Source of the DNA: Betaproteobacteria bacterium
GTDB taxonomy: Bacteria > Pseudomonadota > Gammaproteobacteria > Burkholderiales > SG8-41
Length of the DNA stretch: 26,758 nucleotides
Direction of reading: 5' to 3'
NCBI GenBank assembly: GCA_016177355.1
Contig: JACOVL010000143.1
Location: forward strand, 1 to 26,758
Positions 9,871 to 17,622 of the stretch are shown here, piece after piece; position 1 is the stretch's first letter, and each line of letters opens with the position of its first letter. The translations under genes were made by a program, and so were the position numbers. The notes under the pieces are model-generated. The model saw only the letters and a program-made list of their open reading frames with translations. It made no database searches and had not been told where the DNA came from.

Positions 9871-11448
9871 ATGAAACTGCATGCGTTGTTACTGAGTGCC
9901 CTCGCGCTGGCCGCGACGGGCGCATCGGCAGCCGAAACGCCCAAGACCGGCGGCGTGCTCAAGTTCGCAGTCGGCGCCGAGCCGCCCAACTACGATTGCC
10001 ACGCCCAGACCTCGTTCGCGTTCATCCACCCGGTACGGCCGCATTACAACACGCTGCTCAAGTTCGACACAGCGAAATACCCGGCGATCAGAGGCGATCT
10101 TGCCGAGTCCTGGAAAGTGTCGAATGACGGGCTCACTTACAACTTCAAGCTCAGGAAGGGCGTCAAGTTTCACGACGGCTCGGCGTTCTCCTCGGAAGAT
10201 ATCAAGGCGACCTACGACCGGCTGCGCAACCCGCAGCCGGGCGTGCGCTCGGTGCGGCAGGCTACCTATGCCGACATCGCCTCGATCGAAACGCCCGATG
10301 CGCTGACGGTCGTATTCAAGCTGAAGAAACCCAACTCCGGGATGCTCGCGAGCTTCGCGAGCCCCTGGGACTGCGTCTACAGCGCCGCGAAGCTCAAGCA
10401 GGACCCGAAGTTTCCCGAGCGCAATATCATGGGCACCGGCCCCTTCACCTTTGCCGGGCACGTGGCGGGCTCGCACTGGACCGGCCGCAAGTTCGACGGC
10501 TACTTCGAGAAGGGCAAGCCGTACCTCAACGGCTACGTCGCGATCTTCATCAGCGGCGCGCCGATGGTGAACGCGCTCGCCGCCGGCGAGGTGCTGGCCG
10601 AGTTCCGCGGCCACTCGCCGGCCGATCGCGACCGCCTGTTGAAGACGCTCGGCGACAAGGCAGCGGTGCAGGAGACGCCGTGGGTGTGCAGCCTGGTCGT
10701 GACCTTCAATACCAGGAAGAAGCCGTTCGACGACGTTCGGGTGAGGCGCGCGCTCAACCTCGCCGTTGACCGCTGGGGCGGCGCGCAGGCGCTGTCCAAG
10801 GTCGCGCTGGTGCGCCACGTCGGCGGCATCCTGCGGCCGGGCTACGAACTCGCGGCCTCCGAGAAGGAGCTCGTCACCTATCCCGGATGGTCGAAGGACA
10901 TCAACAAGTCGCGCGAGGAAGCCCGGCGTCTGCTGAAGGAGGCGGGCGTGCCGAACTTGAGCTTCACGTTCACCAACCGCAACATCGCCATGCCCTATGT
11001 GCCGGTTGGCGTGTTCCTGATAGACCAGTGGCGGCAGATCGGGGTCAACGTCAAGCACGAGCAGCTCGAGACGCGGCTCTATCTTGCCGCGCAGCAGCGC
11101 GACAACCCGACCTACGACGCGGCGCTCGATTTCAACTGCGACTTCATGGACGAGCCCAACCTGCAACTGCAGAAGTACCTGTCGCACGACCGTTCGGCGA
11201 TCAACTACGCCCAGCAGACCGACCGCGTGCTCGACGGCCTCTACGACAAGCAGTCGGGCGAGCTCGACAAGAAGAAGCGCTACGCGCTCTTGCGCGAGTT
11301 CGAGAAGCGCGCGTTCGAGCAGGCGTACACCGTCCCGACCATCTGGTGGCACCGCATCATCGTCCACCACAAGCCGATGAAAGGCTGGCACATCACGCCG
11401 AGCCACTACGTGGGGCAGGATCTCGCCGACGTATGGCTCGACCAGTAA
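9871..11448 (+). CDS. ABC transporter substrate-binding protein, SBP_bac_5 family
   Basis: Periplasmic receptor of 525 residues from the dipeptide/oligopeptide/glutathione/nickel cluster (family 5). Signal peptide MKLHALLLSALALAATGASA, then AETPKTGGVLKFAVGAEPP. Family landmarks are LAESWKVSNDGLTYNFKLRKG, VKFHDGSAFSSEDIKATYDR, GTGPFTF and FDDVRVRRALNLAVDR. The ATG at 9871 is preceded by AGGAGGAGG. It lies 14 nt after the ATPase gene and is separated from the first permease gene by a palindromic repeat. Size and position match GsiB, but the ligand pocket cannot be interpreted from sequence alone. Dipeptides, opines and glutathione conjugates are all possible. Confidence 0.92.
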   Translation: MKLHALLLSALALAATGASAAETPKTGGVLKFAVGAEPPNYDCHAQTSFAFIHPVRPHYNTLLKFDTAKYPAIRGDLAESWKVSNDGLTYNFKLRKGVKFHDGSAFSSEDIKATYDRLRNPQPGVRSVRQATYADIASIETPDALTVVFKLKKPNSGMLASFASPWDCVYSAAKLKQDPKFPERNIMGTGPFTFAGHVAGSHWTGRKFDGYFEKGKPYLNGYVAIFISGAPMVNALAAGEVLAEFRGHSPADRDRLLKTLGDKAAVQETPWVCSLVVTFNTRKKPFDDVRVRRALNLAVDRWGGAQALSKVALVRHVGGILRPGYELAASEKELVTYPGWSKDINKSREEARRLLKEAGVPNLSFTFTNRNIAMPYVPVGVFLIDQWRQIGVNVKHEQLETRLYLAAQQRDNPTYDAALDFNCDFMDEPNLQLQKYLSHDRSAINYAQQTDRVLDGLYDKQSGELDKKKRYALLREFEKRAFEQAYTVPTIWWHRIIVHHKPMKGWHITPSHYVGQDLADVWLDQ

Positions 11449-11452
11449 CCCC

Positions 11453-11497
11453 CACCCCAACCCTCCCCCTCGTCGAGGGGGAGGGAAGGAGGGGGTG
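11453..11497. repeat. GC-rich palindromic intergenic repeat containing the permease ribosome-binding site
   Basis: A perfect inverted repeat pairs 11461-11472 with 11474-11485 (CCCTCCCCCTCG against CGAGGGGGAGGG). An outer CACCCC (11453-11458) pairs with GGGGTG (11492-11497), directly before the permease ATG. The apparent Shine-Dalgarno GGAGG (11488-11492) lies in this structure. The sequence resembles dispersed C-rich/G-rich palindromes of proteobacterial intergenic regions (REP-like). It may stabilise the upstream transcript and damp permease translation. Confidence 0.65.
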
Positions 11498-12457
11498 ATG
11501 CTGCGCTTCATCCTCCACCGCACCCTGCTGATGGTCCCGACGCTGCTCGGCGTCGCGGTGCTGGTGTTCTTCATGCTGCGGCTGATGCCGGGCGATCCCG
11601 TTGCGACCATGCTGCTGGGGGACGCGGGCGGGGCCAACATCTCCAAGGAAATCATCGAAGCCGAGCGCGCGCGGCTCGGGCTCGACCAGCCGCTCTACGT
11701 GCAGTTCTTCAAGTGGTTCTGGGGCGCGCTGCAGGGCGATTTCGGCTTCTCGATGTGGACCGGCCAGCCGGTTTCCTACGAGATCGCGATCCGGCTGGAG
11801 CTGTCGCTGCAGGTCGCGGTGATGGCGACCATGCTCGCTGTGCTGCTCGCGCTGCCGCTGGGCACGCTGTCGGCGATCTTCAAGGACACCTGGATCGATC
11901 AGGTAATCCGCATGTTCTCGATCGCCGGGCTCGCCGTGCCTTCGTTCTGGCTGGGGATGATCATCATCCTGCTGCTGCTCAGCGTCTTCTCGTGGATCCC
12001 GCCGCTCACGTTTACCTCGTTCGTGGAGGATCCCTGGGAGAACCTGTCACAGCTGATCTGGCCGGCGCTGGCGGTGGGCTACCGTTATTCCGCGGTCTCG
12101 ACCCGCATGATGCGCTCCTCGATCCTGGAGGTGCTGCAGGAGGACTACATCCGCACCGCGCGCGCAAAAGGCGTGAGGGAGCGGCTGGTGGTGGCGCGCC
12201 ACGCGATGCGAAACGCGCTGCTGCCGGTGGTGACGGTGATCGGGCTCGAGTTCGCGTTCCTGATCGGGGGGCTGGTGGTGACCGAGCAGGTGTTCAACCT
12301 GAACGGCATCGGCAAGCTGTTCGTGCAGGCGGTGGCGCGCAGCGACTTCACCATGATCCAGGCGCTGGTGCTGCTGGTGTCGGTGTTCTTCGTGCTGATC
12401 AACTTCGTGATCGACATGCTATATGCGTTCCTCGATCCCCGCATCCGCTACCATTGA
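11498..12457 (+). CDS. ABC importer permease, DppB/GsiC-like
   Basis: Inner-membrane permease of 319 residues, one half of the transmembrane channel. It begins with the family-typical MLRFILHRTLLMVPTLLGVAVLVFFMLRLMPGDP segment (first helix plus the conserved PGDP). The binding-protein-dependent transport domain follows, with about five further helices. The EAA loop that docks onto the ATPase reads EDYIRTARAKGV, followed by RHAMRNALLPVVT. The C-terminus FLDPRIRYH is typical of DppB proteins. The ATG at 11498 is preferred over the adjacent GTG at 11495; GGAGG lies upstream inside the palindromic repeat. The second permease follows 19 nt later. Confidence 0.93.
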   Translation: MLRFILHRTLLMVPTLLGVAVLVFFMLRLMPGDPVATMLLGDAGGANISKEIIEAERARLGLDQPLYVQFFKWFWGALQGDFGFSMWTGQPVSYEIAIRLELSLQVAVMATMLAVLLALPLGTLSAIFKDTWIDQVIRMFSIAGLAVPSFWLGMIIILLLLSVFSWIPPLTFTSFVEDPWENLSQLIWPALAVGYRYSAVSTRMMRSSILEVLQEDYIRTARAKGVRERLVVARHAMRNALLPVVTVIGLEFAFLIGGLVVTEQVFNLNGIGKLFVQAVARSDFTMIQALVLLVSVFFVLINFVIDMLYAFLDPRIRYH

Positions 12458-12476
12458 ATGTAATCTGTTGATTTTA

Positions 12477-13373
12477 ATGAATAATAGTTCAACCATTGCA
12501 ATCCCCTACCGGGTGCCGAAACGCCGCCACCCGGTGCTGCTGTTCGTGACCCAGCAACCGCTGGGAGCGGCGGGGCTCATCGTCATCGTCCTGATGGGCG
12601 TGTGCGCGGCGTTCGCGCAGTGGGTGGCGCCGTATGATCCGCTGACGGTGGATTACGCCGCACAGCTGGCGCGCCCGTCGGCGGAGCACTGGCTCGGCAC
12701 CGATTCATTCGGGCGCGACGTGGCCTCGCGCATCATCTACGGCGCGCGCACCGCGCTCGCCATCGGTTTCATCGCGTCGTTCGCGGGGTGCACCGCCGGC
12801 GCGGTGGTGGGCGTGGTGTCGGCGTACTTCGGCGGCAAGACCGATCTCATCATCCAGGGCTTCATGGACGTGCTGCTGTCGTTCCCGATCATCGTGCTGG
12901 CGATCACCGTGGTCGCGGTGCTGGGCAACTACGTCGTGCTCGGGATCGACGTCAACCTCATCATCGCGATCGCGATCCCGATGCTGCCGCGGGTGGAGCG
13001 CGTGGTGCGCGCCTCCGCACTGGCGATCCGCGAAATGCCCTATATCGACGCTGCGCGTGCGGCGGGCTACTCGCACGCACGCATCATCTTCCGCCACATC
13101 GTGCCCAACGTGGTCGCGCCCTACCTCATCCTGCTGACCGCGTTCGTGGCGCAGGCGATCCTCGCGGAAGCCTCGCTCTCGTTCCTGGGGCTGGGCGTGA
13201 CGGAACCGACGCCTTCGTGGGGACTGATGCTCTCCGGCGCGGCGGCGGACTTCTACCAGCAGGCGCCGTGGATGATCGTGTTCCCGGGGATCGCGATCAG
13301 CCTCGGCGTGTTCGCCTTCAACCTCTTCGGCGATTCGCTGCGCGACTGGCTGGATCCCAAGATCAAGCTCTAG
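12477..13373 (+). CDS. ABC importer permease, DppC/GsiD-like
   Basis: Second permease subunit of the importer, 298 residues. An N-terminal cytoplasmic segment precedes the first helix (LGAAGLIVIVLMGVCAAFAQWVAPYDP). DppC hallmarks follow: HWLGTDSFGRDVASRIIYGAR, the EAA loop MPYIDAARAAGYSHARIIFRHIVP.., ILAEASLSFLGLGV and the ending GDSLRDWLDPKIKL. The ATG at 12477 is used because the upstream in-frame ATG (12423) lies inside dppB and would add unrelated residues. There is no Shine-Dalgarno; the start lies in an unusually AT-rich patch, so translation may depend on an unstructured leader or coupling to dppB. Its TAG stop overlaps the stop of the convergent enolase-superfamily gene. Confidence 0.92.
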   Translation: MNNSSTIAIPYRVPKRRHPVLLFVTQQPLGAAGLIVIVLMGVCAAFAQWVAPYDPLTVDYAAQLARPSAEHWLGTDSFGRDVASRIIYGARTALAIGFIASFAGCTAGAVVGVVSAYFGGKTDLIIQGFMDVLLSFPIIVLAITVVAVLGNYVVLGIDVNLIIAIAIPMLPRVERVVRASALAIREMPYIDAARAAGYSHARIIFRHIVPNVVAPYLILLTAFVAQAILAEASLSFLGLGVTEPTPSWGLMLSGAAADFYQQAPWMIVFPGIAISLGVFAFNLFGDSLRDWLDPKIKL

Positions 13374-14488
13374 ATCTCGCGGGCGTAGCGGCGCACTTTC
13401 GCCTCGTCCACCTCGATGCCGAGGCCGGGGCCGGCGGGCACCGGGACGTGGCCGTTCGCGAACGAGGGCGAGGTCTTCAGGATGTCGTCGGTCAGGTACT
13501 GGCTGGAGAAGCCGACGCCCCAGTCCACGGCGGGTAGCGCCGCGGCAAGGTGGAGCAGCGCCGCGGTATTGATGCCGGTCTCCGCCATTTTGGAGGCGAG
13601 GTTGACCTTCATGCCGAGCTTCTCGCACAGCAACCCCGCGTCCATCACCGGCTTCATGCCGCCGAGCTTGATGGTCTTCAGGCTAAAGCCGCCGGCGGCG
13701 CCGGCTTCGTGGTGGCGCCGGAGGTCGTCGAGGGAATGCAGGCCTTCGTCGCAGCCGATCGGAATGCGGCTCGCGCGCGCGACCTTTGCCATGCCCTCGA
13801 CATCGTGGCCGGCGACCGGCTGCTCGAAGAAGGTGAGGCGGGTGTCCTCGACCGCGCGCACATAGGTGATCGCCTGGTCCGGCGTCCAGCCCTGGTTGGC
13901 GTCGGCGCAGATCAGGAGACCATTGCCGTTACCCCCGGTGAGCGCCTCGCAGATCTTGCGCGTGCGCCCGGCGTCCGCCAGCGGATCGGCGACGCCGACC
14001 TTGATCTTGTAAGCGACGTGACCTTCGGCCTTCGCGCGCAGGGCGTCCTCGACGTCGGCGGTATCACCGTTGCCGGTGCCGACCATGCGCAGGATGGCGG
14101 TGCGGTCGCGGCGCTTGCCGCCGAGCAGATCATGGACGGGCTTCCCCTGCGCGCGCCCCAGCGCGTCGTGCAGCGCGATCTCGATCACCGATTTGGCGGA
14201 GTTGTTGCCGTAGAGATAGTTGCCGGCACGGACCATCACCGCCGCGATGTCGTCGAGCGCCATGCCCTCGAGCTTCGGCGCGAGATAGCGTATCGCCGCC
14301 GCCATGCTCGCCACCGTCTCGCCGGTCATGGTCGGCGCCGCGGCAGCACCGCCCCAGCCCGCGACGCCGTCGTCGGTCTCGAGCCGGACCAGCACGTTCT
14401 CCGCGCTCTTCACCTCCTCGAACGACATCTTGAGCGGCTTCGCCATCGGCAGGCTGACCGCCAGCGCCTCGATGCGCTTGATTTTCAT
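13370..14488 (-). CDS. Enolase-superfamily enzyme, muconate-lactonizing subgroup (cycloisomerase / racemase / epimerase)
   Basis: 372-residue enzyme that should abstract a proton alpha to a carboxylate using a divalent metal. Catalytic elements are complete: KIK (K161, K163) after the second barrel strand; metal ligands D196 (ICADANQGW), E222 (FFEQPV) and D247 (IGCDEGL); and K271 in SLKTIKLGG. The two-lysine arrangement puts it in the muconate lactonizing enzyme subgroup. Its substrate could be muconate-like, an N-acylamino acid or a dipeptide. I do not see the DxD near the last strand that is typical of L-Ala-D/L-Glu epimerases (the region reads VDWGVGFSSQ), which argues mildly against a dipeptide epimerase. 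The ATG at 14488 lies only 2 nt after the Bug gene's stop, so the two are translationally coupled. Confidence 0.9.
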   Translation of the reverse strand: MKIKRIEALAVSLPMAKPLKMSFEEVKSAENVLVRLETDDGVAGWGGAAAAPTMTGETVASMAAAIRYLAPKLEGMALDDIAAVMVRAGNYLYGNNSAKSVIEIALHDALGRAQGKPVHDLLGGKRRDRTAILRMVGTGNGDTADVEDALRAKAEGHVAYKIKVGVADPLADAGRTRKICEALTGGNGNGLLICADANQGWTPDQAITYVRAVEDTRLTFFEQPVAGHDVEGMAKVARASRIPIGCDEGLHSLDDLRRHHEAGAAGGFSLKTIKLGGMKPVMDAGLLCEKLGMKVNLASKMAETGINTAALLHLAAALPAVDWGVGFSSQYLTDDILKTSPSFANGHVPVPAGPGLGIEVDEAKVRRYAREI

Positions 14489-14490
14489 GT

Positions 14491-15453
14491 TCAAAGCTTG
14501 CCGATGCTCTTGATCGCCGCCGCCATGCGCTGGTGGTCGGCTTCGAAGAACTTCTTGAACTCCGGCGCGTCGCGGTAATCCGGCACCACCTGCACCTTTT
14601 CGAGTGTCGCCTTGAAGCTGGGCTCGGCCGTGGCCTTGGCCATCAGCTCGCGTAACTTGTTGAAAATCGGCTCCGGGATGCCCGTCCTCGTGAACAGCCC
14701 AACCCACAGGTACGCTTCCACGTTCTTGTAGCCCAGGGACTGGAACGTTGGCAGGCCGGGGTACGCGGGATGGGGCTTGGTGCCCCAGCTCGCGATTGCC
14801 CGCAGCTTGCCCTGCTGCACGAAGGGGTAGGTCGTCGCCGGGCCGCCGCCGGTTACTTGTGAGTGACCGCCCAGAGCCTGCGTGAGCGCCGGGCCGCCAC
14901 CCGTGGTCGGCAGGTGGCGCATCTTGATCTTGGCGGCATCCATGAACATCACCTGGGGGGTGTGCGTGATGCCGTAGGGACCCGAGGATGAGAACACGAT
15001 TTCATTCGGTTTCGACTTCGCCAGCGCCACCAGCTGCTTCACGTTATGCACCGGCATCGAAGGATGGACGACCATAATCAGCGGGTCGGCGGTGAGCAAC
15101 GCAAGGGGCGCGACCTGGTCGAGCGTGAACGGCGATTTGATTCCGTATATCTTGTCTTTCTCGATTACCAGGTGCAGGTTCGCCGTGGTCACCAGGATGT
15201 TGTAGCCGTCGGGCGGCTGGTTCATCACGTACGCGGTGCCGACCGCGGCCGTCCCGCCGGGCCGGTTGACGATGGGCGCCGGCTGGCCGGTTATTTTTTC
15301 CAGCATGGCGGACAGCGGCTGAGCCATGAGCTGGTTCATGCCCCCCGGGGGGTTCGGGTTGGTGAGGGTGATCGTTCGTGTCGGGTAGTCCTGCGCGTAG
15401 ACGCCGGCTGCGGCGGCGGAGAGTGCAATCGCTGCGAGCCATCTCTTTCCCAT
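14491..15453 (-). CDS. Bug/TctC-family solute-binding receptor
   Basis: 320-residue orphan Bug receptor. Signal peptide MGKRWLAAIALSAAAAGVYA, then QDYPTRTITLTNPNPPGGMN. Later motifs include APIVNRPGGTAAVGTAYV, PDGYNILV, VHPSMPVHNVKQLVALAK and QGKLRAIASWG. This is a divergent member: the usual VVPFPPGG is TLTNPNPPGG, and the usual VPYKG loop is LPTTGGGPALTQ, so the ligand pocket probably differs from its paralogues here. The ATG at 15453 follows AGGAGGAAAAC. It is coupled to the enolase-superfamily gene downstream (2-nt gap), making that enzyme's substrate a reasonable guess for the ligand. The haloacid dehalogenase gene lies 115 nt upstream on the same strand. Confidence 0.9.
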   Translation of the reverse strand: MGKRWLAAIALSAAAAGVYAQDYPTRTITLTNPNPPGGMNQLMAQPLSAMLEKITGQPAPIVNRPGGTAAVGTAYVMNQPPDGYNILVTTANLHLVIEKDKIYGIKSPFTLDQVAPLALLTADPLIMVVHPSMPVHNVKQLVALAKSKPNEIVFSSSGPYGITHTPQVMFMDAAKIKMRHLPTTGGGPALTQALGGHSQVTGGGPATTYPFVQQGKLRAIASWGTKPHPAYPGLPTFQSLGYKNVEAYLWVGLFTRTGIPEPIFNKLRELMAKATAEPSFKATLEKVQVVPDYRDAPEFKKFFEADHQRMAAAIKSIGKL

Positions 15454-15568
15454 GTTTTCCTCCTCCGTTCTGACCTTCGGTTGTGGCTGATCCGGGACCT
15501 GTCCGGTCGGCTGAAACGGTAGCCCACCCAGGGCTTGATGGCAAGCAGGAACAATATCCTCGCCCCAC

Positions 15569-16273
15569 TTACCCGAGAAGGTCGGCGAGCTCCCTGAGGC
15601 CGCCGACGACAAGGTCGGGCGGGTAGGGCCAGTCGCCGAACGGCCGCTTGCGGCGGTCCACGAACGCGGCACGCATGCCCGACGCCTTGGCGCCCACGCA
15701 ATCGAAGGCGTGGTTCGCCACGAACAAAATCTCCTCCGGACGGACGGACACGATCTCCGCGGCCTTGCGGTAGGCCGCCGCGTGCGGCTTGAAGCAGCCG
15801 GCCTCGGCGACCGAGATGATGCGGTCGAAGGCGATGCCCAGGCGAGGTTTGATCGCTTCCAGCATGTCGGGGTCGCCGTTGGAGAGGATCGCGAGTCGGT
15901 ACTTTTTCCTGAGCCGGGCCAGCGCCTCCACGGCGTCCGGGAACGGCTGCAGGCGCTCGATCTCGGCAACCAGCCGCCCGACCTCTTCCTGCGTGTGCGG
16001 GACGCCGGCGCGCTCCAGCGTATACGACAACGATATGCGCCCGATCTCGCGGTAGGGGATGTGCGCCCGATGGAGCAGGGCGGCTATCATCGAGTTCTCG
16101 AAGTGCGTGCGCCGCCACCAGGTCACGAGCCGCGCGGGCTCGCCCGTCCATCCCCTGGCCTTGAGATAGGGCGCCACCGCCCGGGCAAGCCCGGTTTGCA
16201 TGTCGACCACCGTGCCGTAGAGGTCGAACATGCAGATCTTGGTGTCGTGCCTGATGGTTTCGATCGCGGTCAC
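15569..16273 (-). CDS. HAD-superfamily type II (S)-2-haloacid dehalogenase-like hydrolase
   Basis: 234-residue cytosolic hydrolase. Motif I FDLYGTVVD supplies nucleophile Asp17; the DxYGT form (Tyr rather than Asp two residues on) is characteristic of L-2-haloacid dehalogenases rather than phosphatases. Motif II is LAILSNGD, motif III the lysine in CFKPHAAAYRKA, and motif IV FVANHAFDCVGAKASGMR, matching the dehalogenase pattern of Asn plus Asp. It would hydrolyse 2-haloalkanoic acids to 2-hydroxyacids. Many such proteins have never been tested on haloacids. The start is GTG at 16273, with GGAG 8 nt upstream; no better ATG fits. It diverges from the CoA-transferase with 39 nt between starts. 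Confidence 0.87.
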   Translation of the reverse strand: MTAIETIRHDTKICMFDLYGTVVDMQTGLARAVAPYLKARGWTGEPARLVTWWRRTHFENSMIAALLHRAHIPYREIGRISLSYTLERAGVPHTQEEVGRLVAEIERLQPFPDAVEALARLRKKYRLAILSNGDPDMLEAIKPRLGIAFDRIISVAEAGCFKPHAAAYRKAAEIVSVRPEEILFVANHAFDCVGAKASGMRAAFVDRRKRPFGDWPYPPDLVVGGLRELADLLG

Positions 16274-16297
16274 GAGTGTTTCTCCATGGCCGCATTG

Positions 16298-16303
16298 TAG
16301 AAT
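16298..16303 (+). promoter_or_regulatory. Candidate extended -10 box for the CoA-transferase gene
   Basis: TAGAAT preceded by TG lies 9 nt before the CoA-transferase ATG in the 39-nt divergent gap. If used, transcription would begin about 2 nt before the start codon, giving a nearly leaderless mRNA. This agrees with the lack of a Shine-Dalgarno. No clear -35 box is seen. Confidence 0.35.
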
Positions 16304-16312
16304 ACCGCGCTC

Positions 16313-17536
16313 ATGACAGGACCGTTATCGCACATCAGGGCGCTCGACCTCTCGCGCGTGCTCGCCGGACCGTGGTGCGGGCAGAACCTCGCCGATCTCG
16401 GCGCCGAGGTGATCAAGATCGAGCGCCCGGAGAAGGGCGATGACTCGCGCGCCTTCGGCCCGCCGTGGCTGAAGGACAGGGATGGCAGGGACACGCGCGA
16501 ATCGGCCTACTTCGCTTCCGCCAACCGCGGCAAGAAGTCGGTCACGGTCAATCTCTCGAAGCCGGAAGGGCAGGGCATCGTGCGCGACCTCGCGCGGCAA
16601 TCCGACGTGCTGATCGAGAACTATAAGGTCGGCGACCTCGCGCGCTACGGGCTCGGGTATGAGAATCTGCGCAAGATCAACCCGCGGCTGATCTACTGCT
16701 CGGTAACCGGCTTCGGCCAGACCGGGCCGTACCGCGAGCGCCCCGGCTACGACTTCATGATCCAGGGCATGGGCGGCGTCATGAGCATTACCGGCGAGCG
16801 CGACGACCTCCCCGGTGGCGGGCCGCAGCGCGTGGGCATCCCGATCGCCGACATCATGACCGGCATGTACGCAACGATCGCGGTGTGCGCGGCGCTCGCC
16901 CACCGCGAGAAGAGCGGCGCCGGCCAGCACCTCGACCTGGCGCTGCTCGACACCCAGGTCGGCATCCTCGCCAACCAGGGCATGAACTACCTCGCGACCG
17001 GCGAGGCGCCGGGCCGTATCGGCAACGCCCACCCCAATATCGTGCCGTACCAGCCGTTCAAAACAAAGGATGGCGACATCATCCTCGCCTGCGGCAACGA
17101 CAATCTTTTCAACAAGTTCTGCGAGGTCGCGGGCTGCCGGCACCTCGCGCAGGACCCGCGCTTCGCCACCAACTCGAAGCGCGTCGAAAACCGCGCGGCG
17201 ATCACGTCCCTGCTCGCAGAGGTTTTCGCCAAGCGGACGACCCGGGAGTGGTGCGACGCGCTGGAGGCGGCGGGGGTGCCGAACGGGCCGATCAACAACC
17301 TCGAGCAGGTGTTCGAGGAGCCGCAGGTCGTGGCGCGCGGCATGAAGATCGAGCTCGACCATCCGCTCGCGGGAAAAATACCGCTGATCGCGAGCCCGAT
17401 GAGGTTTTCCGGCACGCCGCTCGATTACAAGGTCGCGCCACCCGCGCTCGGCCAGCATACCGGCGAGATCCTGCGCGGCGTGCTCGGCATGAGTGAGGCT
17501 GATATCGCGCGCCTGCGTGGCGAAGGGGTGATCTGA
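16313..17536 (+). CDS. Family III CoA-transferase (CaiB/BaiF)
   Basis: 407-residue acyl-CoA transferase that moves CoA between carboxylic acids through an aspartyl-anhydride/thioester mechanism. Family signatures are IRALDLSRVLAGPWCGQNLADLGAEVIKIERPEKGD.. at the N-terminus, FASANRGKKSVTVNL, DVLIENYKVGDLARYGLGY, TGFGQTGPYRERPGYDFMIQ, and GAGQHLDLALLDTQ, whose Asp (about residue 213) aligns with the catalytic aspartate of formyl-CoA transferase. The length is normal. The ATG at 16313 fits the family N-terminus; there is no Shine-Dalgarno. A Bug receptor follows on the same strand after 86 nt, suggesting uptake and CoA activation of the same acid, but a hairpin lies between them. The acid is unknown. 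Confidence 0.92.
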   Translation: MTGPLSHIRALDLSRVLAGPWCGQNLADLGAEVIKIERPEKGDDSRAFGPPWLKDRDGRDTRESAYFASANRGKKSVTVNLSKPEGQGIVRDLARQSDVLIENYKVGDLARYGLGYENLRKINPRLIYCSVTGFGQTGPYRERPGYDFMIQGMGGVMSITGERDDLPGGGPQRVGIPIADIMTGMYATIAVCAALAHREKSGAGQHLDLALLDTQVGILANQGMNYLATGEAPGRIGNAHPNIVPYQPFKTKDGDIILACGNDNLFNKFCEVAGCRHLAQDPRFATNSKRVENRAAITSLLAEVFAKRTTREWCDALEAAGVPNGPINNLEQVFEEPQVVARGMKIELDHPLAGKIPLIASPMRFSGTPLDYKVAPPALGQHTGEILRGVLGMSEADIARLRGEGVI

Positions 17537-17549
17537 GGCACGGACCGCC

Positions 17550-17568
17550 GCACGGATCCCGTGCTTTC
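17550..17568 (+). terminator. Weak intrinsic terminator-like hairpin after the CoA-transferase gene
   Basis: GCACGG (17550-17555), a 3-nt loop and CCGTGC (17559-17564) are followed by only TTTC. It lies 14 nt after the stop codon and before the Bug gene. The short T run makes strong termination doubtful, so read-through into the Bug gene is possible. AT-rich TAATAT (17584-17589) just downstream could be a -10 box for the Bug gene. Confidence 0.35.
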
Positions 17569-17622
17569 AACCGCCGCCGGGGTTAATATACAAAACGGCG
17601 AGGTATAACGATGGAGGGGGCG

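Noticed and set aside
9889..11655. 588-codon open frame antisense to the substrate-binding protein
   Set aside because: No recognisable motif, composition typical of antisense shadow, and the plus-strand gene has a signal peptide, Shine-Dalgarno and family motifs.
14491..15969. Long in-frame N-terminal extension of the Bug gene to 15969
   Set aside because: The extension is antisense-like residue composition across the dehalogenase gene; the signal peptide and Shine-Dalgarno place the start at 15453.
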